From assembly GCF_041270065.1 (NCBI RefSeq), contig NZ_CP065958.1, positions 2,914,001 through 2,978,000 of the forward strand: a stretch of DNA of 64,000 bases. Direction: 5' to 3'. Shown here piece after piece: positions 1 to 7,919 of the stretch; the stretch's first letter is position 1; every line of letters begins with the position of its first letter. Below the pieces are notes generated by a model, which was given only the letters and a program-made list of their open reading frames with translations, made no database searches and was not told the DNA's origin. Made by a program: the position numbers and the translations under genes. Source of the stretch: Streptomyces fradiae (GTDB lineage: Bacteria; Actinomycetota; Actinomycetes; Streptomycetales; Streptomycetaceae).

Positions 1-1
1 G

Positions 2-1231
2 TGGTTCGCCCTGGAGACCACCGGGAGCGCCGGCAAGGCCGGCCTGGTCGCCTTCTGTGCCGCCGTGCCCGTGGTCGTCTCCGCCATCGCGGGCGGTCCG
101 GTCATCGACCGGATCGGCCGCCGCCGGGTCTCCGTCGCCTCCGACCTGATCTGCGCCCTCGCGCTCGCCGCGATCCCGCTGCTCAACCGGGCCGGTGTGC
201 TGCAGTTCTGGATGCTGTGCGCGCTGATGGCCGTCACCGGCCTCTTCCACGCCCCCGGCGAGACCTCGCGCCATGTCCTCGTCCCCGACCTCGCCCAGCG
301 CGCCGGCACCCCGCTGTCCCGCGCCGCCAGCCTCTACGACGCCGTCTCGCGCGGCGCCCGGATGACCGGCGCCGCCGTCGGCGGCCTCCTTGTCGCGCTG
401 ATAGGCGCCGACACGGTGCTTTACGTGGACGCCGGTACGTTCCTGCTGTCGGCGCTGCTCGTCCTGGCTGGCCTGCGGGGCGTCCCGGCGGCCGAACCGC
501 TGCGCGACGCACCGGCGTTGAGCCTCGCCGCCTACCGCGCCGATCTGCGCGAGGGCTACTCCTTCCTGCTGCGCACCCGGCTGCTGCTCGCCGTCGACCT
601 GATGGTGATGGTCACCAACGGGCTCGCCCTGAGCTGGAGCGCGGTGCTGCTGCCGATCCACGCCCGCGAGGAGCTCGGCGGCTCGGCCGCGCAGGGTCTG
701 CTGGTCGCCGTCTTCGGCGGCAGCGCCCTCGCCGGCGCGCTGCTCTACGGCGCGGTGGGCCACCGCTTCCCGCGCCGGCCGGTCTTCACCGCCGGCTTCC
801 TGATATCCGCCGCGCCGATCCTCACGGCCGCGTTCACCGACACCATCGCGCCGATGGTGGTGGCGGGGGCGTTGGGCGGGCTCGGCGCCGGGGTGCTCAA
901 CCCGATCCTCACCACCGCGTTCTACGAGGTGGTGCCGGAGGAGCTGCGCAGCCGCGTGGGCGGCGCCAGCACGGCCGCCGTGCTGCTCACCACCCCGCTC
1001 GGCGGCCTGGCCGCCGGCTTCCTGGTCGAGAGCGTGGGCATCACCTGGGCGCTGCTCACGATCGGCGGCGCGTTCGCCCTGACCACCCTCTCGCCGCTGC
1101 TGTTCCCGGTCTGGCGCGAGCTGGACGCCCCGGCCGGGCCGTCGGCTGAGGCCGGCACAGGTCCTAGCAGCTCGGGACCTGCGACTCCTGCCCCTGTTCC
1201 AGTGCCCGGAGGGACGCCACCGCGTCGCTGA
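2..1231 (+). CDS. MFS transporter, 3' part (5' end outside window)
   Basis: The visible 409 residues are rich in membrane helices and contain the MFS loop motif DRIGRRRVS between helices 2 and 3. A second cytosolic motif, RFPRRP, appears near residue 255. This suggests a drug or metabolite efflux carrier in the cytoplasmic membrane; the substrate cannot be read. The frame is open at the left edge, so the first helix or so is missing. The last ~30 residues are Pro/Gly/Ser-rich and lie in the antisense of the neighbouring protease gene, with which it shares 68 bp tail to tail (1164-1231). Confidence 0.85.
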   Translation, partial: WFALETTGSAGKAGLVAFCAAVPVVVSAIAGGPVIDRIGRRRVSVASDLICALALAAIPLLNRAGVLQFWMLCALMAVTGLFHAPGETSRHVLVPDLAQRAGTPLSRAASLYDAVSRGARMTGAAVGGLLVALIGADTVLYVDAGTFLLSALLVLAGLRGVPAAEPLRDAPALSLAAYRADLREGYSFLLRTRLLLAVDLMVMVTNGLALSWSAVLLPIHAREELGGSAAQGLLVAVFGGSALAGALLYGAVGHRFPRRPVFTAGFLISAAPILTAAFTDTIAPMVVAGALGGLGAGVLNPILTTAFYEVVPEELRSRVGGASTAAVLLTTPLGGLAAGFLVESVGITWALLTIGGAFALTTLSPLLFPVWRELDAPAGPSAEAGTGPSSSGPATPAPVPVPGGTPPRR

Positions 1232-1967
1232 GCGCGGTGACGGGAACCAGGCGCAGCCCCTTGGGCAGTTCGGCCCGGGCGTCGGAGCACTCGGCCTTCG
1301 GGACGAGGAAGACGGTGGCGCCGTCGCGGGCGGCGGCCTGCGTCTTCAGGGACACCCCGCCGACCGCGCCGACGGTGCCGTCGGGCTCGATCGTGCCCGT
1401 ACCGGCGACGGTCCGGCCGCCGGTCAGGTCGCCGCCGTCGCCGTCCCCGTCGATCTTGTCGACGATGCCGAGGGAGAAGAGCAGTCCGGCGCTCGGGCCG
1501 CCGACGTCGGCGAGGTGGAGGGTGACCTTGACCTTCTTCGGGTCCAGCTTGAGGTAGCCGAGGGCGGCGAGGGCGGCGGCGTCCTGCGACTCCTTCATCT
1601 GCCCCAGGTTGTGCTGCTCGATCTCCTCGTCGGACTGGCCCGTCGGATAGACCGAGGACTTCGGCAGCACCGCCCGGTCGGTGCGGAACCAGGCGTCGGC
1701 CACATCGCCCAGGTCGATCGACGCGGACGGCCCGGTCGCCAGGATCGTCGTCATCCTCAGCTGTCCGTCGGTCGGGCGGACCGGGGCTCCGGTGACGGTG
1801 ATCACCTCGCGCCCCTGGTCCTTGCCGAGCACATTGGCGGTGGTGCCAGGCTGTGCGATGGCGTACGGCAGCGGCGCGAGCCCGGCGACGGCGAACAGCG
1901 CGACGACGGGCAGGGCGCAGAGCGCGAGGGCACGGGTGCGCGGGAGACTGGCGAGACGGGAGAGCAC
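1164..1967 (-). CDS. Lon-like (S16) membrane-anchored serine protease, YlbL-like
   Basis: A 267-aa protein with one N-terminal membrane helix (about residues 14-38) and a C-terminal S16 fold. The catalytic Ser lies in GGPSAGLLFSLGIVD (S159) and the Lys in GGVSLKTQA (K208), the Ser-Lys dyad of Lon proteases. YlbL-type proteins usually carry a PDZ domain before S16. Here the spacer (about 40-145) is short and no PDZ motif stands out. Start is GTG after GGGG. The active site should face the outside. Role unknown; in the family it is linked to envelope proteolysis. The last codons overlap the MFS gene tail to tail. Confidence 0.85.
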   Translation of the reverse strand: MLSRLASLPRTRALALCALPVVALFAVAGLAPLPYAIAQPGTTANVLGKDQGREVITVTGAPVRPTDGQLRMTTILATGPSASIDLGDVADAWFRTDRAVLPKSSVYPTGQSDEEIEQHNLGQMKESQDAAALAALGYLKLDPKKVKVTLHLADVGGPSAGLLFSLGIVDKIDGDGDGGDLTGGRTVAGTGTIEPDGTVGAVGGVSLKTQAAARDGATVFLVPKAECSDARAELPKGLRLVPVTALSDAVASLRALEQGQESQVPSC

Positions 1968-2002
1968 GCCCCCAGGCTACTGGGCGCCCGCCCCGGGCCC
2001 TG

Positions 2003-3043
2003 CTACGGCAGGTGGCGGGCGAAGAAGCCGCCCACCCGGCGCCGTACCGCCGCGATCGTCCGGTCCGGGTCGCCGGGGCCCACGAGCGCGGCCCGCGCCT
2101 CCGCGGTGACGAGCCCCGCGGCCTGCAGCCGGGGCACCAGGGCCGCGTAGTCGGTGAACGCCCAGTGGTTCGCGTCCCGCAGCCGTGCCCGCTCCCCCGG
2201 GACCCCCGCCCAGGAGGAGTCGATGCGGGCGGCGCCCTCGGTGAAGCCGTCGGTGCGGAAGAGGAGCAGGGGCCGGCCGGTGTCCGGGACGGGGTCCAGG
2301 TCGAGGTAGCCCTCCAGGTTGGCGACGGCGCGGACGCGGGGGTCGGCACCGGCGGCGTACACGGCGGCGGTGCCGCCCGCGGAGTGCCCGTAGATCCCGA
2401 TGCCGGAGGCCTCCGGCAGCAGCCGGGGTACCTGGCCGAGGACGAAGCGGAGGTCGGCCACCCGGGTGTCGATCATGGTGCGGAAGGTCGCCGGGTCCGG
2501 CGGCCCGTGCAGGGCGGTGGTGCGCAGTCCGCTCGGCAGTTCCACCTGGCTGGCGTCGCCGGGGTGGTCGACGAGGACCACGGTCCGGCCGTGGCTCGCC
2601 AGGTCCTCGGCCAGGCCGCTGCCGAGGCTGCGGGCGTCCCCGCCGCCCGGGCTGTAGAGGAGCACCGGCCGCCGCCCCGGCAGCGGCGGCGCGCCGATGT
2701 GCCCGTGGGTGCGGACGCTCCCCCAGTCCACCGTGCCCTCCGCCGGAAGCCCCTGGTGGATCCACGGCGCCAGTTCGGCGAACGCCCGTGCCTCGGCCGG
2801 GGTGAGCTGCGGGGCGCGCGGGCAGCCGCGCACCCCGGCGGCCGGGTACAGGACGGTGAGCATCACCTCCCGCACCCCGCCGACCCAGGGATCGGTACGG
2901 GAGGGGTCGGTCAGGGCGAGGGTGCGCAGCCCGACGGGGTACGGCCCGGTCGGCGCGGGCAGCGGCAACGCGGGGCGGCTGGGCGAGTGGGCGGCGATGG
3001 GGGCGATCAGGGCGCCTTTGAGGAGGGTGCGTCGAGAGGTCAT
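2003..3043 (-). CDS. Tat-exported alpha/beta hydrolase (PAF-acetylhydrolase/lipase-like)
   Basis: 346 aa. The start was set at the ATG giving MTSRRTLLKGALIAP, a twin-arginine signal (SRRTLLKG) followed by a hydrophobic stretch, so the product is probably exported folded. The nucleophile elbow is GHSAGG in IYGHSAGGTAAVYAAG. A later Asp (LLLFRTDGF) and His (RDANHWAFTDY) fit a Ser-Asp-His triad. An oxyanion strand LLYSPGGGDARS precedes it. This layout resembles platelet-activating-factor acetylhydrolase-type lipases of Streptomyces. It lies 35 bp upstream of the S16 protease on the same strand and may be cotranscribed with it. Confidence 0.85.
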   Translation of the reverse strand: MTSRRTLLKGALIAPIAAHSPSRPALPLPAPTGPYPVGLRTLALTDPSRTDPWVGGVREVMLTVLYPAAGVRGCPRAPQLTPAEARAFAELAPWIHQGLPAEGTVDWGSVRTHGHIGAPPLPGRRPVLLYSPGGGDARSLGSGLAEDLASHGRTVVLVDHPGDASQVELPSGLRTTALHGPPDPATFRTMIDTRVADLRFVLGQVPRLLPEASGIGIYGHSAGGTAAVYAAGADPRVRAVANLEGYLDLDPVPDTGRPLLLFRTDGFTEGAARIDSSWAGVPGERARLRDANHWAFTDYAALVPRLQAAGLVTAEARAALVGPGDPDRTIAAVRRRVGGFFARHLP

Positions 3044-3122
3044 GCGAGCATCGTGGGAGCGGGGCGGGCGGCGCCGCGAAGGTTCAGGCCCTGCCCGAAA
3101 GGCTGGCGGAGGACGGGGAGTT

Positions 3123-4109
3123 GTGCCGGTGCTGCGGATCCACCTCACTGCGGACGATCTCGCCCGGGTGCGCTTCGCCCCGCGCCCGGCCCCGCTCCAG
3201 GAGCTCCACGCGGCCCTGACGACGGCCGTCGCGCCGTTCCCGGCGGGCCCGCTGTTCGCGCGCTGGCGGTCCCGAATCCTGCGCACCCTGCCGGCCGCCG
3301 CGGCCCCGCTCGCCGACCTGGTGCCGGGCGGCCGCCCGCCGGCCTTCCTCGACGTCCTCGGCGACACGCTGGACGATGCCTTCGACCGCATCCGCGCGAC
3401 GCGATCCGAGACCGTGCGGGCCGAGCTGGAGCGGGTGTACGGGGCGGGGCCCGCGCCGCGCTGGATCCGCGGCCTGCACGCGGGCGAGGCGGCGTCCTGG
3501 CGGGCCGTGCGCCGGGCCCAGCGGGCCGCGTACGAGACGGTCCTGGCGCCGGTCTGGCCCCTGGTCCAGGACCTGCACCGCGACGCGTTCGCCCGCCACG
3601 CCCTGACGGTCGCCGAACACGGCCTGACCGCCGCCCTCCAGTCCCTCGCGCCCGGCACCCGCTTCGACGGCACCGTCTGGGAGTGGCCCGCCGCCGCCCC
3701 CGACCGCGACATCCACCCGGCCGGCCGCGGCCTGCTCCTCCTCCCGACCTTCCACCACCCCACGGGCCCCCTCCTCCACGACCTCCCGCCCCACCCGGTG
3801 GTCCTCACCTACCCGTCGAGCCCCGCCCTCCCCCCGCCCACCCCGCAACCGGAAGCCCACGAGGACCCCCTGGCGGCAGCCCTCGGCCGCACCCGCGCGG
3901 CCCTCCTCCGCCTCCTCACCACCCCCCTGACCACCACCGAACTGGCCCGCGCCCTCCACATCAGCAACGCCACCGCCTCCACCCACGCAGCCGCCCTCCG
4001 CTCCGCCGCCCTCCTGACCACCACCCGCACCGGCCGCTCGGTAACCCACGCCCGAACGCCCCTGGCGGACCTGGTGATGGGCGCGCGCGGGGGCGGGGGG
4101 AGGGTGTAG
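3123..4109 (+). CDS. ArsR-type winged-helix transcriptional regulator with long N-terminal domain
   Basis: 328 aa from GTG at 3123 (GGAGGA about 9 nt upstream; a second GTG at 3129 is possible). The N-terminal ~240 residues form a conserved Streptomyces-type domain beginning VLRIHLTADDLARVR, which I associate with DUF5937. The C-terminal ~80 residues are a winged helix (LLTTPLTTTELARALHISNATASTHAAALRSAALL split by a recognition helix). It is divergent from the hydrolase gene at 3043 and may regulate it or respond to its product. The third codon positions of the 3' half are almost all C. Confidence 0.8.
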   Translation: MPVLRIHLTADDLARVRFAPRPAPLQELHAALTTAVAPFPAGPLFARWRSRILRTLPAAAAPLADLVPGGRPPAFLDVLGDTLDDAFDRIRATRSETVRAELERVYGAGPAPRWIRGLHAGEAASWRAVRRAQRAAYETVLAPVWPLVQDLHRDAFARHALTVAEHGLTAALQSLAPGTRFDGTVWEWPAAAPDRDIHPAGRGLLLLPTFHHPTGPLLHDLPPHPVVLTYPSSPALPPPTPQPEAHEDPLAAALGRTRAALLRLLTTPLTTTELARALHISNATASTHAAALRSAALLTTTRTGRSVTHARTPLADLVMGARGGGGRV

Positions 4110-4364
4110 GGGGGCGGGCGGGATGCGCCGGCCCTCCCGGGCGGGTCGGGCACGGCGTGGCGCCGGGAGGCTCTCCGGTGCCCGGGGCGAAGCCCCGAGG
4201 GTTCGGCCGCAGGCCGCAGCCCCGGCCCCGCGGCGGCGGCGCGCATGCCGGACCTGGGCCCGGGCAGGCCCGGCCATCGCGCGCGCCCAAGCGCCGCGCG
4301 CCCCGGGCCGTAACCCGGGGGGAGGCCGCACGTCCCAGGGCCCCACCCCCGGTCGCCGCGCGCT

Positions 4365-5006
4365 CTAGCGCAGCGCGTCGGCGACCTCGCGGGCCGCGTC
4401 CACCACGCGGGGGCCGACGCGTTCGGGGACGGCGTCGGCGAGCATGACCACGCCGACGCTGCCCTCGATGCCGGTGACGCCGACCAGGGGCGCGGCGGCG
4501 CCGCTGGCGCCCGCCTCCAGTTCGCCGTGGGTGAGGGTGAAGCCGGGTTCGATGAGTTCGCCCTGGCGGGCGGCGAGGATGGCGCGGCCGGCCGCCCCGC
4601 GGTCCAGCGGGTGCCGGAAGCCGGCGCGGTAGGCCACGTGGTAGTCGGTCCAGGTGGGTTCGACGACGGCGACGGCGAGCGCGTCGGCCCCGTCCACCAG
4701 GGTGAGGTGGGCGGTGGCTCCTATGTCCTCGGCGAGCGAGCGCAGCGCGGGCAGCGCGGCCTCCCGCACCAGCGGGTGCACCTGGCGGCCCAGGCGCAGC
4801 ACGCCGAGCCCGACGCGGGCGCGGCCGCCCAGGTCGCGGCGGACCAGGGCGTGCTGCTCGAGGGTGGCGAGCAATCGGTAGACGACGGTCCGGTTCACAC
4901 CGAGTCGGTTGGACAACTCGGTGACGGTCAGGCCGTGGTCGGTGTCGGCGAGCAGTTTGAGGACTCGAAGTCCCCGGTCGAGCGTCTGGGAGGTCTCCGC
5001 GGTCAC
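4365..5006 (-). CDS. IclR-family transcriptional regulator
   Basis: 213 aa with an N-terminal winged HTH (LDRGLRVLKLLAD, LTVTELSNRLGVNRTVVYRL) followed by the IclR effector-binding domain (AHLTLVDGADALAVAVVEP; FRHPLDRGAAGRAILAA). The GTG at 5006 was chosen because AAGGAG lies 8 nt upstream; the longer ATG reading from 5069 has no comparable site. The effector domain ends early (IclR proteins are usually 240-260 aa), so its last strands are short. No target operon lies beside it; the neighbours are a helicase and an ArsR-type gene. Confidence 0.88.
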   Translation of the reverse strand: MTAETSQTLDRGLRVLKLLADTDHGLTVTELSNRLGVNRTVVYRLLATLEQHALVRRDLGGRARVGLGVLRLGRQVHPLVREAALPALRSLAEDIGATAHLTLVDGADALAVAVVEPTWTDYHVAYRAGFRHPLDRGAAGRAILAARQGELIEPGFTLTHGELEAGASGAAAPLVGVTGIEGSVGVVMLADAVPERVGPRVVDAAREVADALR

Positions 5007-5397
5007 GACGCCCTCTCCTTCGGAGTGAGTGACAGCGGACTCGTACGAAAGCTGCGACACCGGTCCCATCGGCGACGCACGTCAGAGGCCGCCGGCAGGA
5101 CGGGGTACACCGGCTGCGCTCCGCGGCGGCGCTGCCACGGGGCGTTTGCTTGAGCCGGGACAGTAGCGGCGTGCTCCGCTCAGCGGAAGACCTCGTCCAG
5201 AATCCGGGCGCCGACGACCGGATACGGGCGGTTCGGGACCTAAGTCGGCCGAACGCGGGACTTTGGCTGACAAGGGGGCCCGGTTCGTCCCCGTAGCGTG
5301 CGAGGTGTGCCCGGGCCGACCGTGGGGGCCGGTCCCGGGAACGGCCGAGGCCCGTACGCCGCCTGCGTACGGGCCTCGAACCGTCATGTGCGGGGGC
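5007..5397. other. Intergenic stretch between IclR gene and helicase
   Basis: It carries the upstream region of the IclR gene and, next to the helicase stop, a 14-bp hairpin (5346-5378). A long plus-strand reading crosses the interval, but it is only the antisense of the helicase gene. I see no convincing gene, tRNA or repeat elsewhere in it. Confidence 0.6.
5346..5378 (-). terminator. Hairpin terminator of the helicase gene
   Basis: Perfect 14-bp inverted repeat CGAGGCCCGTACGC / GCGTACGGGCCTCG with a 5-nt loop, 20 nt downstream of the helicase stop codon. There is no T run, as is usual for Streptomyces terminators. Confidence 0.7.
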
Positions 5398-7191
5398 TCA
5401 CCGCATCCGCGTGGCCCACTCCTGCACCTTCTTGATCCGCTCGCGGATCTGCCCGGCGGTCGCCTCCGCGCTCGGCGGCCCGCCGCACACCCGCCGCAGC
5501 TCGGTGTGGATGACACCGTGCGGCTTGCCGCTCTGGTGAACGTACGCACCGACCATCGTGTTGAGCTGTTTCCGCAGCTCAAGCAGCTCCTTGTGGGAAA
5601 CGACGGGCCGCCGTTCCGCCGGAAGCTCCAACAGATCGGCCTCGGTGTCCGGCTTCTTGCGGCTGTGCGCGATCTGCCGGGCCTGCCGCTTCTGGAGGAG
5701 CAGCTGCACCTGGTCGGGTTCGAGGAGCCCGGGGATGCCGAGGTAGTCCTGCTCCTCCTCGCTGCCGGGGTGGGCCTGCATGCCGAACTCGGCGGCGTTG
5801 TAGAGGACGCGGTCGAAGACGGCGTCGGACTCCAGCGCCTCGAAGGGCAGCATGTCCTGCTCGCCGGTGTCCTCGTCCTGCTGCCGCTCCGCCTCCGCCA
5901 TCTCCTTCTCGGACTCGGCGTACGGGTCCTCGTCCTCGCCCGCCTTCTTCGGCTTGTCGAGCACGTGGTCGCGCTCGACCTCCATCTCGGTGGCGAAGCC
6001 GAGGAGGCTGGGGATGGTGGGAAGGAACACGGACGCCGTCTCGCCGCGCCTGCGGGATCGCACGAAGCGCCCGACGGCCTGCGCGAAGAACAGCGGTGTC
6101 GAGATCGTCGTCGCGTACACGCCGACGGAGAGCCGCGGCACGTCGACGCCCTCGGACACCATGCGGACCGCGACCATCCAGCGGTCGGTGTTCTCGCTGA
6201 ACTCGTCGATGCGGTTCGAGGCGCCGGTGTCGTCGGACAGCACGACGGTGGCCTTGGTGCCGGTGATCTCGCGGATCAGCTTGGCGTAGGCGCGGGCCGA
6301 GTCCTGGTCGGAGGCGATGACCAGGCCGCCGGCGTCCGGGATGGACTTGCGGACCTCGGTGAGCCGCTGGTCGGCGGCGCGCAGCACGTTCGGCATCCAC
6401 TCGCCGCGCGGGTCGAGCGCGGTCCGCCAGGCCTGCGAGATGGCGTCCTTGGTCATCGGCTCGCCGAGGCGCGCGGCGATCTCGTCACCGGCCTTGGTGC
6501 GCCAGCGCATGTTGCCGCTGTAGGAGAGGAAGATGACCGGCCGGACGACGCCGTCGCCGAGCGCGTTGCCGTAGCCGTAGGTGTAGTCGGCCGAGGAGCG
6601 GCGGATGCCGTCGTTCCCCTCCTCGTACGTGACGAAGGGGATCGGGTTGGTGTCGGAGCGGAACGGCGTGCCGGTGAGGGCGAGCCGCCGGGTGGCCGGC
6701 TCGAAGGCCTCCAGGCAGGCCTCGCCCCAGGACTTGGAGTCTCCGGCGTGGTGGATCTCGTCGAGGATGACGAGGGTCTTGCGCTGTTCGCTGCGGTTGC
6801 GGTGGAGCATGGGCCGCACGCCGACGCCGGCGTACGTGATGGCGATCCCGTCGTACTCCTTGCTGAGCGGCCCGGCGCTGTAGTCCGGGTCCAGCTTGAT
6901 CCCTATCCGCGCCGCGGCGGCCGCCCACTGCTTCTTCAGGTGCTCGGTGGGGGCGACGACCGTGACCTGCTGCACCACGTGGTGGTGCAGCAGCCAGGAC
7001 GCGAGGGTCAGCGCGAAGGTGGTCTTGCCGGCGCCGGGCGTGGCGACCGCGAGGAAGTCACGGGGCTGCTCCTGGATGTACTTCTCCATCGCGCCCTGCT
7101 GCCAGGCTCGCAGCTTGTTGGCGGTGCCCCAGGGGGCGCGGCCGGGGAAGGCGGGAGAGAGGTGGTGTGAGGAGGTGGCGGTGGTAGTCAC
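5398..7191 (-). CDS. DEAD/DEAH-box (SF2) helicase
   Basis: 597 aa. Walker A is ATPGAGKTTFAL (about 48-60), motif II is DEIHHAGDS, motif III is LTGTPFRSD, and motif VI-like is QAVGRFVRSRRRG. The order and spacing are those of a two-RecA-domain superfamily 2 helicase. A very acidic insert rich in E/D/K/Q lies at about 410-450, and a C-terminal helical region contains QVQLLLQKRQARQIAH. Related proteins are common in Streptomyces but not functionally defined; a DNA-repair or nucleic-acid unwinding role is plausible. It is monocistronic, with a hairpin terminator just after the stop. Confidence 0.9.
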   Translation of the reverse strand: MTTTATSSHHLSPAFPGRAPWGTANKLRAWQQGAMEKYIQEQPRDFLAVATPGAGKTTFALTLASWLLHHHVVQQVTVVAPTEHLKKQWAAAAARIGIKLDPDYSAGPLSKEYDGIAITYAGVGVRPMLHRNRSEQRKTLVILDEIHHAGDSKSWGEACLEAFEPATRRLALTGTPFRSDTNPIPFVTYEEGNDGIRRSSADYTYGYGNALGDGVVRPVIFLSYSGNMRWRTKAGDEIAARLGEPMTKDAISQAWRTALDPRGEWMPNVLRAADQRLTEVRKSIPDAGGLVIASDQDSARAYAKLIREITGTKATVVLSDDTGASNRIDEFSENTDRWMVAVRMVSEGVDVPRLSVGVYATTISTPLFFAQAVGRFVRSRRRGETASVFLPTIPSLLGFATEMEVERDHVLDKPKKAGEDEDPYAESEKEMAEAERQQDEDTGEQDMLPFEALESDAVFDRVLYNAAEFGMQAHPGSEEEQDYLGIPGLLEPDQVQLLLQKRQARQIAHSRKKPDTEADLLELPAERRPVVSHKELLELRKQLNTMVGAYVHQSGKPHGVIHTELRRVCGGPPSAEATAGQIRERIKKVQEWATRMR

Positions 7192-7209
7192 GATCTCCGG
7201 TTACGGTTC

Positions 7210-7233
7210 GACGCTCGTCCAGACGCTCGTCCA
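7210..7233. repeat. Two abutting 12-bp direct repeats before the helicase
   Basis: GACGCTCGTCCA occurs twice in a row, 19-42 bp upstream of the helicase start. Just beyond it on the minus strand is TTGTCA (7238-7243), a possible -35. The repeats would lie between a -35 and the start codon, so they could be an operator. Confidence 0.4.
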
Positions 7234-7317
7234 GATATGACAACCGGGCCACCTTACCGGTGCGATCGCGTCGACCCGGCAGGATCGAGCCCGCGTCGAG
7301 GCGCCGTGAGACCGTCC

Positions 7318-7740
7318 TCACACTCCTCCGGAAAGCGTTCTCAAACGCCCCGCTATGTCCGTGATCTCCGCCAATTCGCCGCCGGCCACGCCCACGACCA
7401 GCTCGTATGCCCGGTCCTGGTCGGCGTCGGCGAGATCGACTCCGTTGACGGCGAGGAAGACGGCGGCGGAGAGCCAGGCGGCGCGCTTGTTGCCGTCGAC
7501 GAAGGGGTGGTTGGAGGCGAGGGCGTGGAGGAGGACGGCCGCCTGCTCGTAGAGGTCGCGGTACGCGCTCTCGCCGAACATACGGGCCCGGGGACGGTGC
7601 ACCGCGGACTCCAGGAGCCCGGGCGCGCGCAGCTCGGGGTCGCCGTCGCCGGTGAAGGCGAGGCGGGCGACGGCGGTGACCTCGGCGACGGTGAGGAAGC
7701 GGGTGCCGGTGGGACCGGTGGTGCCGGTGGTGCCGGTCAT
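7318..7740 (-). CDS. doc: Doc-type Fic-domain toxin
   Basis: 140 aa with the Fic/Doc signature HPFVDGNKRAAW, matching HxFx(D/N)GNKR, followed by helices AVFLAVNGVDL and TDIAGRLRTLSGG. The Doc family phosphorylates EF-Tu or otherwise modifies targets using nucleotides. The first ~12 residues (Thr/Gly-rich, from GGTGCC-like repeats) are low complexity; the conserved part begins at RFLTVAEV. Its ATG overlaps the TGA of a 57-aa upstream gene (ATGA), the usual antitoxin-toxin coupling. Confidence 0.88.
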   Translation of the reverse strand: MTGTTGTTGPTGTRFLTVAEVTAVARLAFTGDGDPELRAPGLLESAVHRPRARMFGESAYRDLYEQAAVLLHALASNHPFVDGNKRAAWLSAAVFLAVNGVDLADADQDRAYELVVGVAGGELAEITDIAGRLRTLSGGV

Positions 7741-7910
7741 GCTCCGAGCCTCCGGAGGAGGTCGTGGTGGCGGAGGGCGAGCCGCATGGCGGTGTGCGTG
7801 ACGCGGGTGGTCTCGACGTCGACGTACCGGCGTACGGCCTCGTCGACGAGCTCGTCGACGGTGACGCCTCGGGCGTCGGCGAGATCGGCGAGGTCGGGGT
7901 GTCGTTCCAT
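7737..7910 (-). CDS. Small ribbon-helix-helix-like antitoxin of the Doc pair
   Basis: 57 aa, read directly from the DNA: begins MERHPDLADLADARGV, continues TVDELVDEAVRRYVDVETT and ends HHDLLRRLGA. A short strand followed by TVDELVDEAVRRYV is the pattern of RHH-type DNA-binding antitoxins. The stop overlaps the toxin start by 4 nt, so translation is coupled. It starts 9 nt after the MFS gene stop on the same strand and could be read through from it. Confidence 0.8.
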   Translation of the reverse strand: MERHPDLADLADARGVTVDELVDEAVRRYVDVETTRVTHTAMRLALRHHDLLRRLGA

Positions 7911-7919
7911 GCCCGCACC

